Notes: generated from the sequence alone by a model not told the origin. Counted from the stretch's first letter, positions 1-8,449 are shown. The stretch is 64,000 bases of DNA from an uncultured delta proteobacterium (GCA_903875445.1 CAIQWD010000072.1:1-64000); one strand, 5' to 3'. Program-made: numbers and translations.

Positions 1-38
1 ATAAACTCCCCTTTAAAATGTACGTATAAATGTAATAC

Positions 39-566
39 GTGCACGCGAAAAAGGCAAGAAAAAAGCACGGTTTTTCAACTAAACCATGCTTATGGGGTTG
101 TTTTTTTGGCTTAAAGTGTGTGCTTTATCCGATTTTCAGGAGAGTAACAATCAACTGGAATGATCTTATCGTAAGGCGAAAAGACATCGAACGATTTGAA
201 GCATGGGCAGCAGAAGAATCTGGCCAACCTGACGAAAAATCACCCCACGAGCATTCTTGCGTTACCATAGCTGCTATGGTTGACGCTTGGGACTCAATCA
301 TTATTAAAAAAGAGATGCCAGTAGATATACCGGATATACCAGGAAAAAAACTAAGCGGAATATCGGCGAAAGTATCCTTTAAACAAGCGGTTAGAGCGTA
401 CTTGCATCACAAGCACAAAATTCCAGTCTCCGAAGAGAAGATCAAAAAGGGTGAAAATATCCACAAATTTAGTCCAGAGACCATAAAACAAATGGGTGCA
501 CTTCTTAATGCCTGCATAACACCCGCTCAATGGAAAGCCCTCTTCGAAGAAAACAATTCAGGCTAA
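39..566 (+). CDS. Hypothetical element-type protein, N-terminus doubtful
   Basis: I do not recognise a function. The reading frame opens at a GTG, but its first 35 or so residues (many Lys and Cys) do not look like a natural N-terminus and lie over a hairpin plus T-run that resembles a terminator. From about residue 37 the protein becomes normal: a segment with INWNDLIVRR and an acidic ERFEAW, then a hydrophilic alpha-helical region. The INWND block resembles a type of hypothetical protein often found beside AlpA and primase genes in integrated elements, though I cannot search for it. No ATG with a ribosome site precedes the conserved-looking part, so the gene may have lost its 5' end. Confidence 0.45.
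   Translation: MHAKKARKKHGFSTKPCLWGCFFGLKCVLYPIFRRVTINWNDLIVRRKDIERFEAWAAEESGQPDEKSPHEHSCVTIAAMVDAWDSIIIKKEMPVDIPDIPGKKLSGISAKVSFKQAVRAYLHHKHKIPVSEEKIKKGENIHKFSPETIKQMGALLNACITPAQWKALFEENNSG
63..107 (+). terminator. Possible terminator of a gene to the left
   Basis: An 11-bp stem (63-73 with 81-91, one mismatch) and a 7-nt loop are followed nine bases later by a run of seven T (101-107). The gap before the T-run is longer than usual. The structure overlaps the doubtful N-terminal part of the frame starting at 39. Confidence 0.3.
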
Positions 567-971
567 ATCCTATAGGGATTACGGGAAGCGAGTTTTTGCC
601 GACCTTCCGCAAAATTTTTATATTGGTATATTTCAACAGGTTATATTCATCGCTGAATTTATTTTTCTTTGTCTGCACTTTTTTGTTCACGTACTCTCTC
701 CCCTCCGTTTTCCCTAACTTCCAGCGTCCAACAGTCGCCCATACAGGAAGCATCCCTCTTCCTTTCTGTATGTTTAACTATCCGTATTTTCATATCATTT
801 TAATGCGTCCCGGAAGCTCCGGCATGAAATCCTAACCCTTCCCGTAATCGACAAATCCTCCATAACTTTCTAGAATACAAGGCATATTGATCATGCGCAT
901 GGTCTCAACCATGAAAGCTACCAGGGAAAGAGGAAGGCCACCTCAATCCTGGATAGCAGGAGAGTTAAAAG
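567..971. other. Non-coding gap with a widely spaced inverted repeat
   Basis: There is no convincing gene in these 400 bases. A 12-bp sequence, GATTACGGGAAG at 577-588, recurs exactly inverted at 838-849 and so brackets the central 250 bases. A possible 40-residue frame (892-1014) runs into the next gene in another frame but has no supporting features. The ribosome site of the next gene (AGGAG) lies at 958-962. Confidence 0.4.
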
Positions 972-1223
972 ATGGAAAATTTACAGGAAGTTTTACGGAA
1001 GATTGTCAGTGAAGAAATCAGCAAAGCTTTATCCCTTGTTAAACCTGAGAGTGACTTGCTTAGCCGAAAGCAAGCCGCAGAATATTTGGGGATCAAATCA
1101 AACACACTTGCGGTATGGGCAGTTAAAGGCATCGGCCCTGCCCCAATTAAGATTGGCAGGCGTGTTATGTACAAACGTATAGGGCTAAATGAATATGCAA
1201 ATCTGAACACTATGCCACGATAA
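972..1223 (+). CDS. AlpA/excisionase-like helix-turn-helix protein
   Basis: An 83-residue DNA-binding protein. After a helical N-terminal stretch (about residues 1-30) comes a MerR-like winged helix-turn-helix of the AlpA/excisionase type: LLSRKQAAEYLGIKSNTL, then a wing with GPAPIKIGRRVMY, and a final helix (LNEYANL). In such families the first helix pair reads DNA and the wing carries the GR-x-x-x-Y signature. A good AGGAG site precedes the ATG by about nine bases. Only ten bases separate it from the primase-helicase gene, so the two are probably co-transcribed. By analogy it may act as recombination directionality factor or as regulator of the element; the sequence does not decide between them. 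Confidence 0.8.
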   Translation: MENLQEVLRKIVSEEISKALSLVKPESDLLSRKQAAEYLGIKSNTLAVWAVKGIGPAPIKIGRRVMYKRIGLNEYANLNTMPR

Positions 1224-1233
1224 GGAGGCGGCT

Positions 1234-4089
1234 ATGAAAGAAAAAATAATGCCGCTGATGGCGGACCAGGCACAAGCAGCGGCAATTGAACAAACTTCTA
1301 ATAATTCTAATGGGAACACTAAGCATTACCACGCAGAATGTCTAGTCTCTTTAACCCTTTACACAAAAGAGAATGGCAATCTAACCAAGACTATTTCGCT
1401 TGATGATTCAGGGCACGTCGTCAAGAACTCAAGTGAATGCTGGATGGCAAACGGAACTGCTGAAACAATCACAATGCCGTTTGCTGAACTTCCAGCCTTC
1501 TTTAACACCGTAAAACAGAATCAGGCAGTGGGATGGGGTACTCACTTTGGGCGTCTATCGAAAATCGTTTCACAAAAGCAAATGCAGGTCAATGCCCAGC
1601 CCGACTGCATAACTCGAAGCAAAAGTAACTTTAGTTACCCTGAGGGGAAAGCAGGAGTTCTTCTGCTTGATAATGACTCTGGTATGGACAACCTACAAAT
1701 CATTTCAGTAATCGAAAGCATCGTTCCAGGATTCGACAAGGCGGCAAAAATCATCAAGCCTTCTGTATCTGCAGAATTGATCAGGAAATCAACAGGGGAG
1801 GCATTACCAGGAAAGAACAACGCCCATATTTATGTTCTCGTCAAAAATGCCGCTGATATTCCTCGGTTTGGGAAAGTTCTGCATAAGAGGTTAATCTTTG
1901 CTGGCTATGGTCGTGTTGAATTCTCCAAAGATGGCAAAATACTAATACGGACCCTCGTTGACCAATTTGTTCATAGCCCAGAGCGGTTAGACTTTGCAGC
2001 ACCACCAATCCTCATTGGAGACCTTGAACAGCGGCTTCCGGAAATTCAATATCTGCCTGGTGATGCTTTGGACAGTAGCATGCTACTGGATCTAAATGAA
2101 GTCGAGTTGATTCAGTATGAAAAAATTGTAAGAGATCTCCGAAAAGGTGCTGAGAAGGAGGCTCACAAAATCCACGAAAAGTATATCTCGGAGGAGGGAA
2201 AAAAAATAGCCAAAACTCAAAATATTTCCATCGATTCCGCAAGACAAATTGTCAGGGATCGAACGAATAATATTTTGAGTGGTGATGATGTTCTTACCTT
2301 CGATGATGGTGTTTCCGCTACAGTTCGTGAAATCCTGAAAGATCTTTTAAAATTCAACTTTAAGACTATGCCTTATCCTGTTGGGCACGAATACGGGGGG
2401 GAGCGTAACAAGGCAATATTGTATGCGAACATAGATACTGGTACTCCAATAGTTCACAGCTTCAAACACGGTGGACAAATTTTTAGATTGCTTTACGATT
2501 TTCACGATTTGAAAGCAATGTTTGAACGTAAGGGCGCCAACCTGGAGAATTGGGCGGCCTTGATTGCAAATGGGCATGTGAGTGATGAACAATCAGAAGA
2601 ACTGATTAATATTGTTCATAAACAAAAGGAGATTGGCTTAAAAACCTTACGGAAAAGCCTCAAAGATGCGCTAACAACAAGAAACAAATCTGATCAATTA
2701 TTCACATCAGAATATCAAACATCTGAACACGCTTACTTGAATCTCCAATACGGCTGTGCATTAATAGGCGGCAAGGCCGTTGTGCTGGAAGAATCCTATG
2801 ATGAAGAAGTGAGCTCTTGGGTGCTTAAGCTTCATAATCCAAGAGAACTAGGAGTTTATCTCTCAAATGAACGAATCCCAAAAAAAGATGGCGAAGGAAC
2901 CGAGCCTATTTTCCCAGTTTGGTTGAACTCACCTGACCGAAACACCTATGAAAACATAGTATTTCGCCCTGATCCAAAAATCTATAGATCTGGGCCGAGA
3001 ATAATTCAACAACGAAGGACATACAACCTTTGGCAGGGCTTTTCAGTGGCACCTATCAAAGGCAACTGTGCTCTTGTCCTTGACCATATTAAGTGTATAT
3101 GGTGCAGTGACGACGAGGAGATGTTTAGCTATGTTCTTGATTGGTTGGCGAACATGTTTCAACATCCATATCGGCAGGGAAAAACTGCGATTGTGTTGCG
3201 ATCTGGGCAAGGTGCCGGTAAAAATATCATTGCTGAAGATGTTATTGGAACGTTATTTGGTACTCATGCACTGATCGCTACCCGAAAGGAGGATTTTCTT
3301 GGCAAGTTCAATAGCTTGCTCGGGCAATCTGTATTCGTCTATGCCAACGAAGCAGTTTGGGCAGGCGAGAAAGAAAAACAGGGTACACTTAAGGCATTGA
3401 TTACAGACAGGTATTTAACAGTTGAGAAAAAATATTTAGATAGCTTCAAATTTCGCAATTGTACTCACATCCTTTTCGCCTCAAACGATTCGTATGTTGC
3501 GCCTGCCGATATTGGGGACAGGCGTTTTGTGTACCCAAATGTTTCGAACCACCGTGAGGGTGATTCAGCATATTTTACTGAGCTTGGCAAACAGATCAAT
3601 GATGGAGGTTGCTCAGCATTTCTATATGAGATGTTAAACAGGGATCTCACGGGTGTTGATTTAACCAAACTCCCGAAAAAACAGGGTGCTCAGCGGACAA
3701 TAGATTTTCTGCAAACAATGCCTCCACACGTCGTTTTTTTATATGACTTGCTGTCAGACGAGTATTTTGAGGCGTATTTGAATGAAGTTGCTTTCATAGA
3801 TCAATTGGGAAAAACCACATCAAACCTCTGGGACGAAGGTGGATGGAGAGTTTCAAAAGAACTTTTCCACCAAATGTATTTGATTTTTTGTAAGAAAAAT
3901 CACAAATCATACCCTGAAGTCAAAGCAGTCTTGATCAAAAAAATCAGAGCAGATATACCCGGTATATTGTCGGACACAAAATCTTCAGACGGTGAAAATA
4001 GGGTTAATTGCCTTAAATTTCTTCCATTTTCTGAAGCTCGCGATCTTTTCGAGAAAAAGACTAAACTTGCTTTCGATAGTAGGGAATGA
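1234..4089 (+). CDS. Element primase-helicase (AEP-like plus SF3-like helicase)
   Basis: A 951-residue replication protein of an integrated element or satellite. A strong TAAGGAGG site sits just before the ATG. The N-terminal third resembles an archaeo-eukaryotic primase/polymerase module: LLLDND at about 143-148, then a block with AHIYVLV, and a VDQFVHSPERLDF segment frequent in such primases. The middle (about 320-600) has no motif I can name. The C-terminal third is a DUF5906/D5-type helicase: Walker A GQGAGKN at about 658, Walker B-like VFVYANEAVW, and a sensor region HILFASND followed by GDRRFVYP. The protein would start and unwind replication of the excised element. The repeat-rich stretch just downstream could be its origin. 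The primase assignment is by motif resemblance and less certain than the helicase. Confidence 0.8.
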   Translation: MKEKIMPLMADQAQAAAIEQTSNNSNGNTKHYHAECLVSLTLYTKENGNLTKTISLDDSGHVVKNSSECWMANGTAETITMPFAELPAFFNTVKQNQAVGWGTHFGRLSKIVSQKQMQVNAQPDCITRSKSNFSYPEGKAGVLLLDNDSGMDNLQIISVIESIVPGFDKAAKIIKPSVSAELIRKSTGEALPGKNNAHIYVLVKNAADIPRFGKVLHKRLIFAGYGRVEFSKDGKILIRTLVDQFVHSPERLDFAAPPILIGDLEQRLPEIQYLPGDALDSSMLLDLNEVELIQYEKIVRDLRKGAEKEAHKIHEKYISEEGKKIAKTQNISIDSARQIVRDRTNNILSGDDVLTFDDGVSATVREILKDLLKFNFKTMPYPVGHEYGGERNKAILYANIDTGTPIVHSFKHGGQIFRLLYDFHDLKAMFERKGANLENWAALIANGHVSDEQSEELINIVHKQKEIGLKTLRKSLKDALTTRNKSDQLFTSEYQTSEHAYLNLQYGCALIGGKAVVLEESYDEEVSSWVLKLHNPRELGVYLSNERIPKKDGEGTEPIFPVWLNSPDRNTYENIVFRPDPKIYRSGPRIIQQRRTYNLWQGFSVAPIKGNCALVLDHIKCIWCSDDEEMFSYVLDWLANMFQHPYRQGKTAIVLRSGQGAGKNIIAEDVIGTLFGTHALIATRKEDFLGKFNSLLGQSVFVYANEAVWAGEKEKQGTLKALITDRYLTVEKKYLDSFKFRNCTHILFASNDSYVAPADIGDRRFVYPNVSNHREGDSAYFTELGKQINDGGCSAFLYEMLNRDLTGVDLTKLPKKQGAQRTIDFLQTMPPHVVFLYDLLSDEYFEAYLNEVAFIDQLGKTTSNLWDEGGWRVSKELFHQMYLIFCKKNHKSYPEVKAVLIKKIRADIPGILSDTKSSDGENRVNCLKFLPFSEARDLFEKKTKLAFDSRE

Positions 4090-4101
4090 CACATGCCTGG
4101 G

Positions 4102-4127
4102 GTGAGGCCGGACATGTCCGGCCTCAC
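4102..4127. repeat. Perfect 26-bp palindrome
   Basis: Positions 4102-4127 form an uninterrupted palindrome centred on ACATGT, starting GTGAGGCCGG and ending CCGGCCTCAC. It begins 12 bases after the primase-helicase stop codon. It could be a terminator hairpin, although no T-run follows, or a dimer binding site. Its inner part CCGGACAT recurs at 4296-4303 and 4361-4368, and again near 9.5 kb. Confidence 0.85.
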
Positions 4128-4170
4128 AAACAATGCCCGAACAGCGCAAACCCTTATGAATGCTGGGCGC

Positions 4171-4380
4171 GTCCACCCTGTCCACCCTGTCCACCTCTTT
4201 TAATATTATTTTTTAAAAATTGAAAAATAATATAGAAGGAAAAAGTGAATCATAAAAACTTTTTTCAGTTTTTTAGGGTGGACATGCCGGCCACCCCGGA
4301 CATCATCCACAATATCACCAAGATAGCAGATTTAAGAGGGTGGACACCCAAGCATCTATGCCGGACATGCCGGACACCCT
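4171..4380. repeat. Iteron-like repeats around an AT-rich hairpin
   Basis: GTCCACCCT occurs three times in tandem (4171-4179, 4180-4188, and a variant at 4189-4197). Inverted copies AGGGTGGAC lie at 4275-4283 and 4337-4345. TGCCGGACA is repeated head to tail at 4359-4376. Between the two groups is an A+T-rich stem-loop (11-bp stem, 4203-4213 with 4223-4233). Direct and inverted short repeats next to an AT-rich segment and a primase-helicase gene are what a replication origin of a small element looks like; that role is inferred. No gene is convincing between 4090 and 4539. Confidence 0.6.
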
Positions 4381-4539
4381 CGGTTTTTTCCCTCCCCTCC
4401 AATTATTGTAGTCTTCAACAACTGATATTTTCTTTATTTCTTCAACAGTTATCCATTTATTCTATCTCGTAATTGTGGTAACCTTAAATAGTTAGGAGAA
4501 TAACATAACCCCGCCAACGAACTAAAAGGAATGTGAAAC

Positions 4540-4743
4540 ATGTGGACAGATGAACGCAGGCAGCGTCAAGCTGAGAACGTCCGGAAGACGAAAGCATGGA
4601 CTCGGTCAACAGGACCCCGCTCGGAACAAGGGAAGACTCGAAGCGCCATGAATTCAACAAAACATGGCTTGCGTGGCGGCATCTTCCGGCAAGCTGCCAA
4701 CCTCCTGGCCCAGGGCAACAAGCTACTGAAGGAACTTCAATGA
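4540..4743 (+). CDS. Small basic element-type protein
   Basis: A 67-residue, strongly basic protein. The segment TGPRSEQGKTRSAMNSTKHG matches the sense of a short motif (TGP-x-T/S-x-x-GK-x-x-S-x-x-N-x-x-KHG) common in small phage and element proteins of unknown role. An AAGGA site lies about ten bases before the ATG. Its stop overlaps the start of the next gene (ATGA), so translation of the pair is probably coupled. The basic composition suggests nucleic-acid contact, but this is inference. Confidence 0.6.
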   Translation: MWTDERRQRQAENVRKTKAWTRSTGPRSEQGKTRSAMNSTKHGLRGGIFRQAANLLAQGNKLLKELQ

Positions 4744-5009
4744 ACGATCTTCAATCCATGCCTGATTTGAGCGTGGCGACCAAACAGCTCGAAGAGCTTC
4801 AGAGCGCCATCGCCGCTGGCAACTATAGCGCCATACAAGAAATCCTTCTCCATCAAGCTCTCACCCTTCATAGGGTCGGCATGGGCTTCATTGAGCAATC
4901 GTCAAGCATGGGTCCTTTCTCAGTCAAACGGGCTTGCATTGACCTAGGCCTCCGCGCCTTGGGGCAATCTCAGAAGACAATGGTCGCAATGAAGATGATT
5001 GGGCGGTAG
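4740..5009 (+). CDS. Small hypothetical protein coupled to the preceding gene
   Basis: An 89-residue helical protein whose ATG overlaps the TGA of the upstream gene by the ATGA arrangement. The same frame stays open further upstream from 4596, but that part lies on top of the preceding gene and has no ribosome site. Residues 12-40 and 50-85 are amphipathic helices (LEELQSAIAAGNYSAIQEIL, then a stretch with SVKRACIDLGLRALGQSQ). I cannot name a family. Two-gene cassettes like this are frequent in phage-related blocks. Confidence 0.6.
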   Translation: MNDLQSMPDLSVATKQLEELQSAIAAGNYSAIQEILLHQALTLHRVGMGFIEQSSSMGPFSVKRACIDLGLRALGQSQKTMVAMKMIGR

Positions 5010-5053
5010 TCGGATTTCAAAAAAAAATAACATAACTCAAAAAAGGATCATCC

Positions 5054-5299
5054 ATGACCAAAGCAGATGTTTTTATCCAGATCATTTCCGAAGTAACAGG
5101 TGCGCCAAGACAAGAAGTATCTGATCTTCATTCCAACATCATGAAGGCACACCCTGATCAAAATTGGGATAAAATAATTCCAGACAATGAAATAGATGAA
5201 TTATTTAAGGGCTTGAGGGCCGAGGCACCTGGCATCCTCGCTTGGCTCATGAAGGGTGCAATGCAGGTTGACAGCCATGAAAGTGGCAGTTGCCATTAA
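5054..5299 (+). CDS. Small hypothetical protein, C-terminus duplicated downstream
   Basis: An 81-residue soluble protein preceded by AAGGATCATCC. The N-terminal half is helical (ADVFIQIISEVTGAPRQEVS). The C-terminal part contains ILAWLMKGA and ends in SGSCH. I do not recognise a family. The last 28 codons have a close but diverged copy at 6047-6130 (LAWLIEGA, ending SNTCH and the same TAAC after the stop), which shows that a second gene of the same kind once stood there. Confidence 0.55.
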   Translation: MTKADVFIQIISEVTGAPRQEVSDLHSNIMKAHPDQNWDKIIPDNEIDELFKGLRAEAPGILAWLMKGAMQVDSHESGSCH

Positions 5300-6321
5300 C
5301 AGGCAGATGGTGGACTTGCAGCAGCACGTAAGAGAAAGAAAGCCTGATCTAAAATAGCCGATGCTTTACACCAAAGGCAGGGTCATTCTTTAACTTCCGC
5401 TAACGTCAATGTTAATGCAGAAGTTCAAGAACTGACATAACATACTGAGCACTTCTATTGATCTCAGAATTACTACCCACACTCAAGTATAGAGGAAGTC
5501 CTTTGCTGGTGGTGCGATCTGCGCCATCCGTGACGCGCAAACAGCCGCGCACCACAGAAGTCTCCAATAGCCCTGCCCAGATACCTAGAGTGTTAATCCA
5601 CCCTCAGCTTAACTAGGTACAGAATTCGAGTACTCATACTGTACAGTGTTTACAGACAAAGTGTGCAAATGCAAGGGCATTTGCGGGGAAGTGTGTGTCG
5701 CTCCAGAACTTACGCTCCTAACCACTTACAGAAACAGCGCCCAGCCAGCCTAATTTGTTTTGTGTTGTTTGTCTGGCTGGGCTGGGCTAGTTTGTGGGCG
5801 ATACAGCCGCCCAAAAAAACAGTAATAGGCCCCGCCCACCCGTATTTTTCAGCAACGGCCCGATCAACAGCATCGGGCCTCTCCCCTGCCAATGTCGCAC
5901 AATGTTATTATGTTAAATTTTTTCACTATCGTTCAGAGCAAAATTCTAACATAACAAGCATTATGCAACATTGGCCTGAGCTTCGCGGCTATACACTGAA
6001 GTTATTTCGATCACCTGCCCTTAGTTTCCCGCTAAAGCGGAAGGGAAGGGCCAAGGCACCTTGCAACCTTGCATGGCTCATCGAGGGTGCTAGGTCCGCT
6101 GGTAATTTTGATAGCAACACCTGCCATTAACTTTCAAAGCTGCGAGGTGATAGCCTATTCGTCCGCTTCCAAATAAATCTTTCCTATCAAATATTTTCCT
6201 AGCATTAAAAGCAGTTGAATGATAGGGTGTTTAGCTGTAACTGACCGTTATTGCTACCACAACGTGGCATAGTATGGCTGTAATTTGTCAGATCAAGGAT
6301 AAACTTCAACAGGGGTTCACT
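5300..6321. other. Structured non-coding kilobase with hairpins
   Basis: I find no convincing complete gene here. Perfect inverted repeats occur at 5509-5516/5548-5555 (8 bp), 5665-5672/5677-5684 (8 bp, 4-nt loop), 5739-5748/5773-5782 (10 bp) and 5857-5864/5872-5879 (8 bp, 7-nt loop). None is followed by a T-run, so they do not look like simple terminators. A long frame from 5663 to 6130 has unusual composition and is probably not a gene except for the relic at its 3' end. The stretch could hold a structured RNA or leftovers of recombination. Confidence 0.4.
6047..6130 (+). pseudogene. 3' relic of a paralogue of the gene at 5054-5299
   Basis: The 27 codons before the TAA at 6128 read as a segment with AKAPCNLAWLIEGA and end SNTCH. 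They match the C-terminus of the small protein at 5054-5299 (EAPGILAWLMKGA, ending SGSCH) in both protein and DNA, including the bases after the stop. The preceding DNA does not resemble the rest of that gene. This is a truncated duplicate. Confidence 0.55.
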
Positions 6322-7143
6322 GTGCGCAATTTCCTATTCCTATTGCTTTTTCTTTCATTCTTAGGATGTGGTGGCATAAATTTCAACCAGCCTGAAAGAT
6401 GGGTAGAGAATAACACTCTGTATTCCACCAAACTACCTGGCATAGAAATTAAGGTAACCCCTGCCTTGCTCTATAAAAAAGGAGAAAAAACAGATGCTAT
6501 TGTTAAGAGTACAGATAGTAATAATAGGAATACCGGGGTAGACGTTGACTGGTATTATTTTGTCAGTACTGGAAACGAAAGGCTGAATATCAAGATACAA
6601 ACTTTAACGGCTTATCGGGGATGGTATGTAACGCCACCAGACTATGGCAAAGAAGATAAGTACTTTGTTTCGACTACTGAACATATTGGAGGAATTAGTT
6701 TTTTAACTGGAATTGGCAGAGAAAAATATAATGGCACACCAGTATTAATCAAATCATTTGGTGCTGTAGTTGGAGAAACGACAAGGTATGAACTGTTCTA
6801 CATAGAAAAGGTAAGTGCGGATTGGCTTGATAAATATTCAGCACTCTTTAGTACGGCAGACCGCGACGTTATCGCAGCATTCAATAAGCGAGCAAATGAA
6901 AGTTTTTCTGTTGCTCCTTATAGCGGAATTCTACCACCTACCAAAAGGGCAGAACAAAATGCGGATTTATCGACAAAGCCTCTTGAGGCGATAACACCAG
7001 CACCTAATACAAGCAAAGAACCGCCTGACAATATCAAAAAAGAGATCAAGCAGAAGTGTTCCGCTGACTTCCCCTCTGACTATGCACAGCAAGCAGAGTG
7101 CGTAAAACTACAAGAAGCCGGTTGGATAAAGATGAATCTTTAA
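6322..7143 (+). CDS. Putative lipoprotein with shared C-terminal Cys module
   Basis: A 273-residue exported protein of unknown function. I take the GTG at 6322, with AGGGG six bases upstream, because it places a signal peptide directly at the N-terminus: VRNFLFLLLFLSFLGC, with a lipobox-like FLGC. An in-frame ATG at 6274 would add 16 polar residues. The mature part has alternating strand-like segments (GVDVDWYYFV, LNIKIQTLTAYRGW). The last 45 residues (from KEPPDNIKKEI) form a module with two cysteines (KCSADFP and AECVK) that is repeated almost unchanged at the end of the next protein. The next gene starts 26 bases downstream, so the two are probably co-expressed. Confidence 0.6.
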   Translation: MRNFLFLLLFLSFLGCGGINFNQPERWVENNTLYSTKLPGIEIKVTPALLYKKGEKTDAIVKSTDSNNRNTGVDVDWYYFVSTGNERLNIKIQTLTAYRGWYVTPPDYGKEDKYFVSTTEHIGGISFLTGIGREKYNGTPVLIKSFGAVVGETTRYELFYIEKVSADWLDKYSALFSTADRDVIAAFNKRANESFSVAPYSGILPPTKRAEQNADLSTKPLEAITPAPNTSKEPPDNIKKEIKQKCSADFPSDYAQQAECVKLQEAGWIKMNL

Positions 7144-7169
7144 TTTGTCAAAAAAGGGAAGCGTTCAAG

Positions 7170-7796
7170 ATGAAAATATTTGGGTTAGGAATATTATTGA
7201 TTATGGCGACATTTCAGTTGATGGGATGCGCTCATGTTTTAAATAGAGAAGCTACCCTAGCTCAATGGCGCAAAGAAGCGGATGATACTCGTGCAAAATG
7301 CGCTGATTGCACGTTGCAATGGGACCTTGCACAACAATGGGTTCGTGAACGCTGCAAGACAGGAATAAAGGAAGTCACAGATTCGCTGATAGAGACAAAC
7401 CCTCCTGGTGACTATTCACGCGCATGCATAGTACGCAAGAGACCAACTGAGGATGGCCAATATACAATCGATCTCGAATTAAAGTGTCGATTTGCAGAAG
7501 GGTGTATGGAAAGTAATGTCTTAACAACAAGAAAGGCTTTTAATCAATATGTTAACAAAGGAAACGCTGAGCCCACAAACGACCCTCCTGTAGCTGCTAA
7601 CCCACAACAACCGTCAAAACCACCTGAACCATCCAAGGAAACTGTTAAACCTGCAAACAATCCCAGCAAAGAACCTCCAGACAATATCAAAAAAGAGATC
7701 CGGGCAAAATGTGCGTCTGACTTTCCTTCTGACTATGCCCAACAAGCGGAATGTGTGAAGAGGCAAGAGGCTGGATGGATGGAGCTGAATCATTGA
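7170..7796 (+). CDS. Putative lipoprotein, same C-terminal Cys module
   Basis: A 208-residue protein with a signal peptide and lipobox (start MKIFGLGILL, then QLMGC), an AGGGAAG site upstream and a mature N-terminal part rich in cysteines (ADDTRAKCADCTLQWD, VRERC). A Pro/Asn/Lys-rich linker (about 140-165) leads to a C-terminal module beginning KEPPDNIKKEIRAKCASDF and containing SDYAQQAECVK. This module is about 85% identical to the end of the preceding protein, while the rest of the two proteins is unrelated. Paired cysteines in an exported domain suggest a disulfide. The function is unknown. Confidence 0.6.
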   Translation: MKIFGLGILLIMATFQLMGCAHVLNREATLAQWRKEADDTRAKCADCTLQWDLAQQWVRERCKTGIKEVTDSLIETNPPGDYSRACIVRKRPTEDGQYTIDLELKCRFAEGCMESNVLTTRKAFNQYVNKGNAEPTNDPPVAANPQQPSKPPEPSKETVKPANNPSKEPPDNIKKEIRAKCASDFPSDYAQQAECVKRQEAGWMELNH

Positions 7797-7984
7797 TTAA
7801 CTGAGGGAAAAACTGTCTGTGGAATAAGGTCAACTATTTGGAATGTTGACATTTTCCAGGACAGAGGAGAAAAATAATTCAAAGATTTTTGAACTCTCAA
7901 TGACTTGGAAATCATGAACTTTTGATAAGACTCAATTGATAATTTAATTCCTTATCGATAAGTTTAAAAATATGGAGTATTAAC

Positions 7985-8449
7985 ATGGCGTTAATAGAGT
8001 GTCCTGAATGTGGCAAACAAATATCAAACAAATCAATTACATGTATTAATTGTGGTTATCCACTACAAACAGCACAACCATCTCAATTTGAAATTATCAA
8101 TCAAGATAATTCTAGTGTGAGGGGATTTATTGCATATTTTAAAGATAGGAATGAAAAAAATAAAGGTTATTACTACATATTTGGCAACAATGAAGAAAAC
8201 GCTATTTCTATTTTTTTGAAGAAAAATCCGGAGTTATCAGTTGCAGATAAACATGAAATAAGAGAATTATTCGAATCCGGCAAATTTAGCTGTCCATCCT
8301 GTAAGGCAAGATTCACCAATTGTGAAAAAAAAATAGGCTGTGTTGGAATGATTATGATTTTCATCAGTCTGGGAATAGGATTAATAATGATACCCTTCCT
8401 TCCATATCATTGCTATTGTCAAGTGTGTGGTCATAAGTGGAAAGCATAA
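7985..8449 (+). CDS. Zinc-ribbon membrane protein, unknown function
   Basis: A 154-residue protein. The N-terminus is a zinc ribbon (CPECGKQ, then CINCGYPL, a CxxC-x11-CxxC pattern). The middle is hydrophilic and Lys/Asn-rich. A second CxxC (FSCPSCKARF) precedes one hydrophobic helix (GMIMIFISLGIGLIMIPFL), and the C-terminus has a further CxxC (CQVCGHKWKA) that may pair with the second one. The coding DNA is very A+T-rich, like its neighbours. Such zinc-ribbon plus single-helix proteins are widespread and functionally vague. About 190 bases on the left and 260 on the right are non-coding. Confidence 0.6.
   Translation: MALIECPECGKQISNKSITCINCGYPLQTAQPSQFEIINQDNSSVRGFIAYFKDRNEKNKGYYYIFGNNEENAISIFLKKNPELSVADKHEIRELFESGKFSCPSCKARFTNCEKKIGCVGMIMIFISLGIGLIMIPFLPYHCYCQVCGHKWKA

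Noticed and set aside
892-1014. A 40-codon frame overlapping the start of the AlpA-like gene
   Set aside because: No ribosome site, no protein-like features, and it overlaps a well-supported gene in another frame.
4171-4380. A CRISPR array
   Set aside because: The 9-bp repeats are too short and contiguous, without regular spacers, and no cas genes are present.
4245-4472. A 75-codon frame across the repeat-rich stretch
   Set aside because: It is made of the repeats themselves and has no protein-like sequence.
5663-6130. A 155-codon open frame in the structured non-coding region
   Set aside because: Odd composition over inverted repeats and no start signal; only its last 27 codons are meaningful, as a relic of a neighbouring gene.
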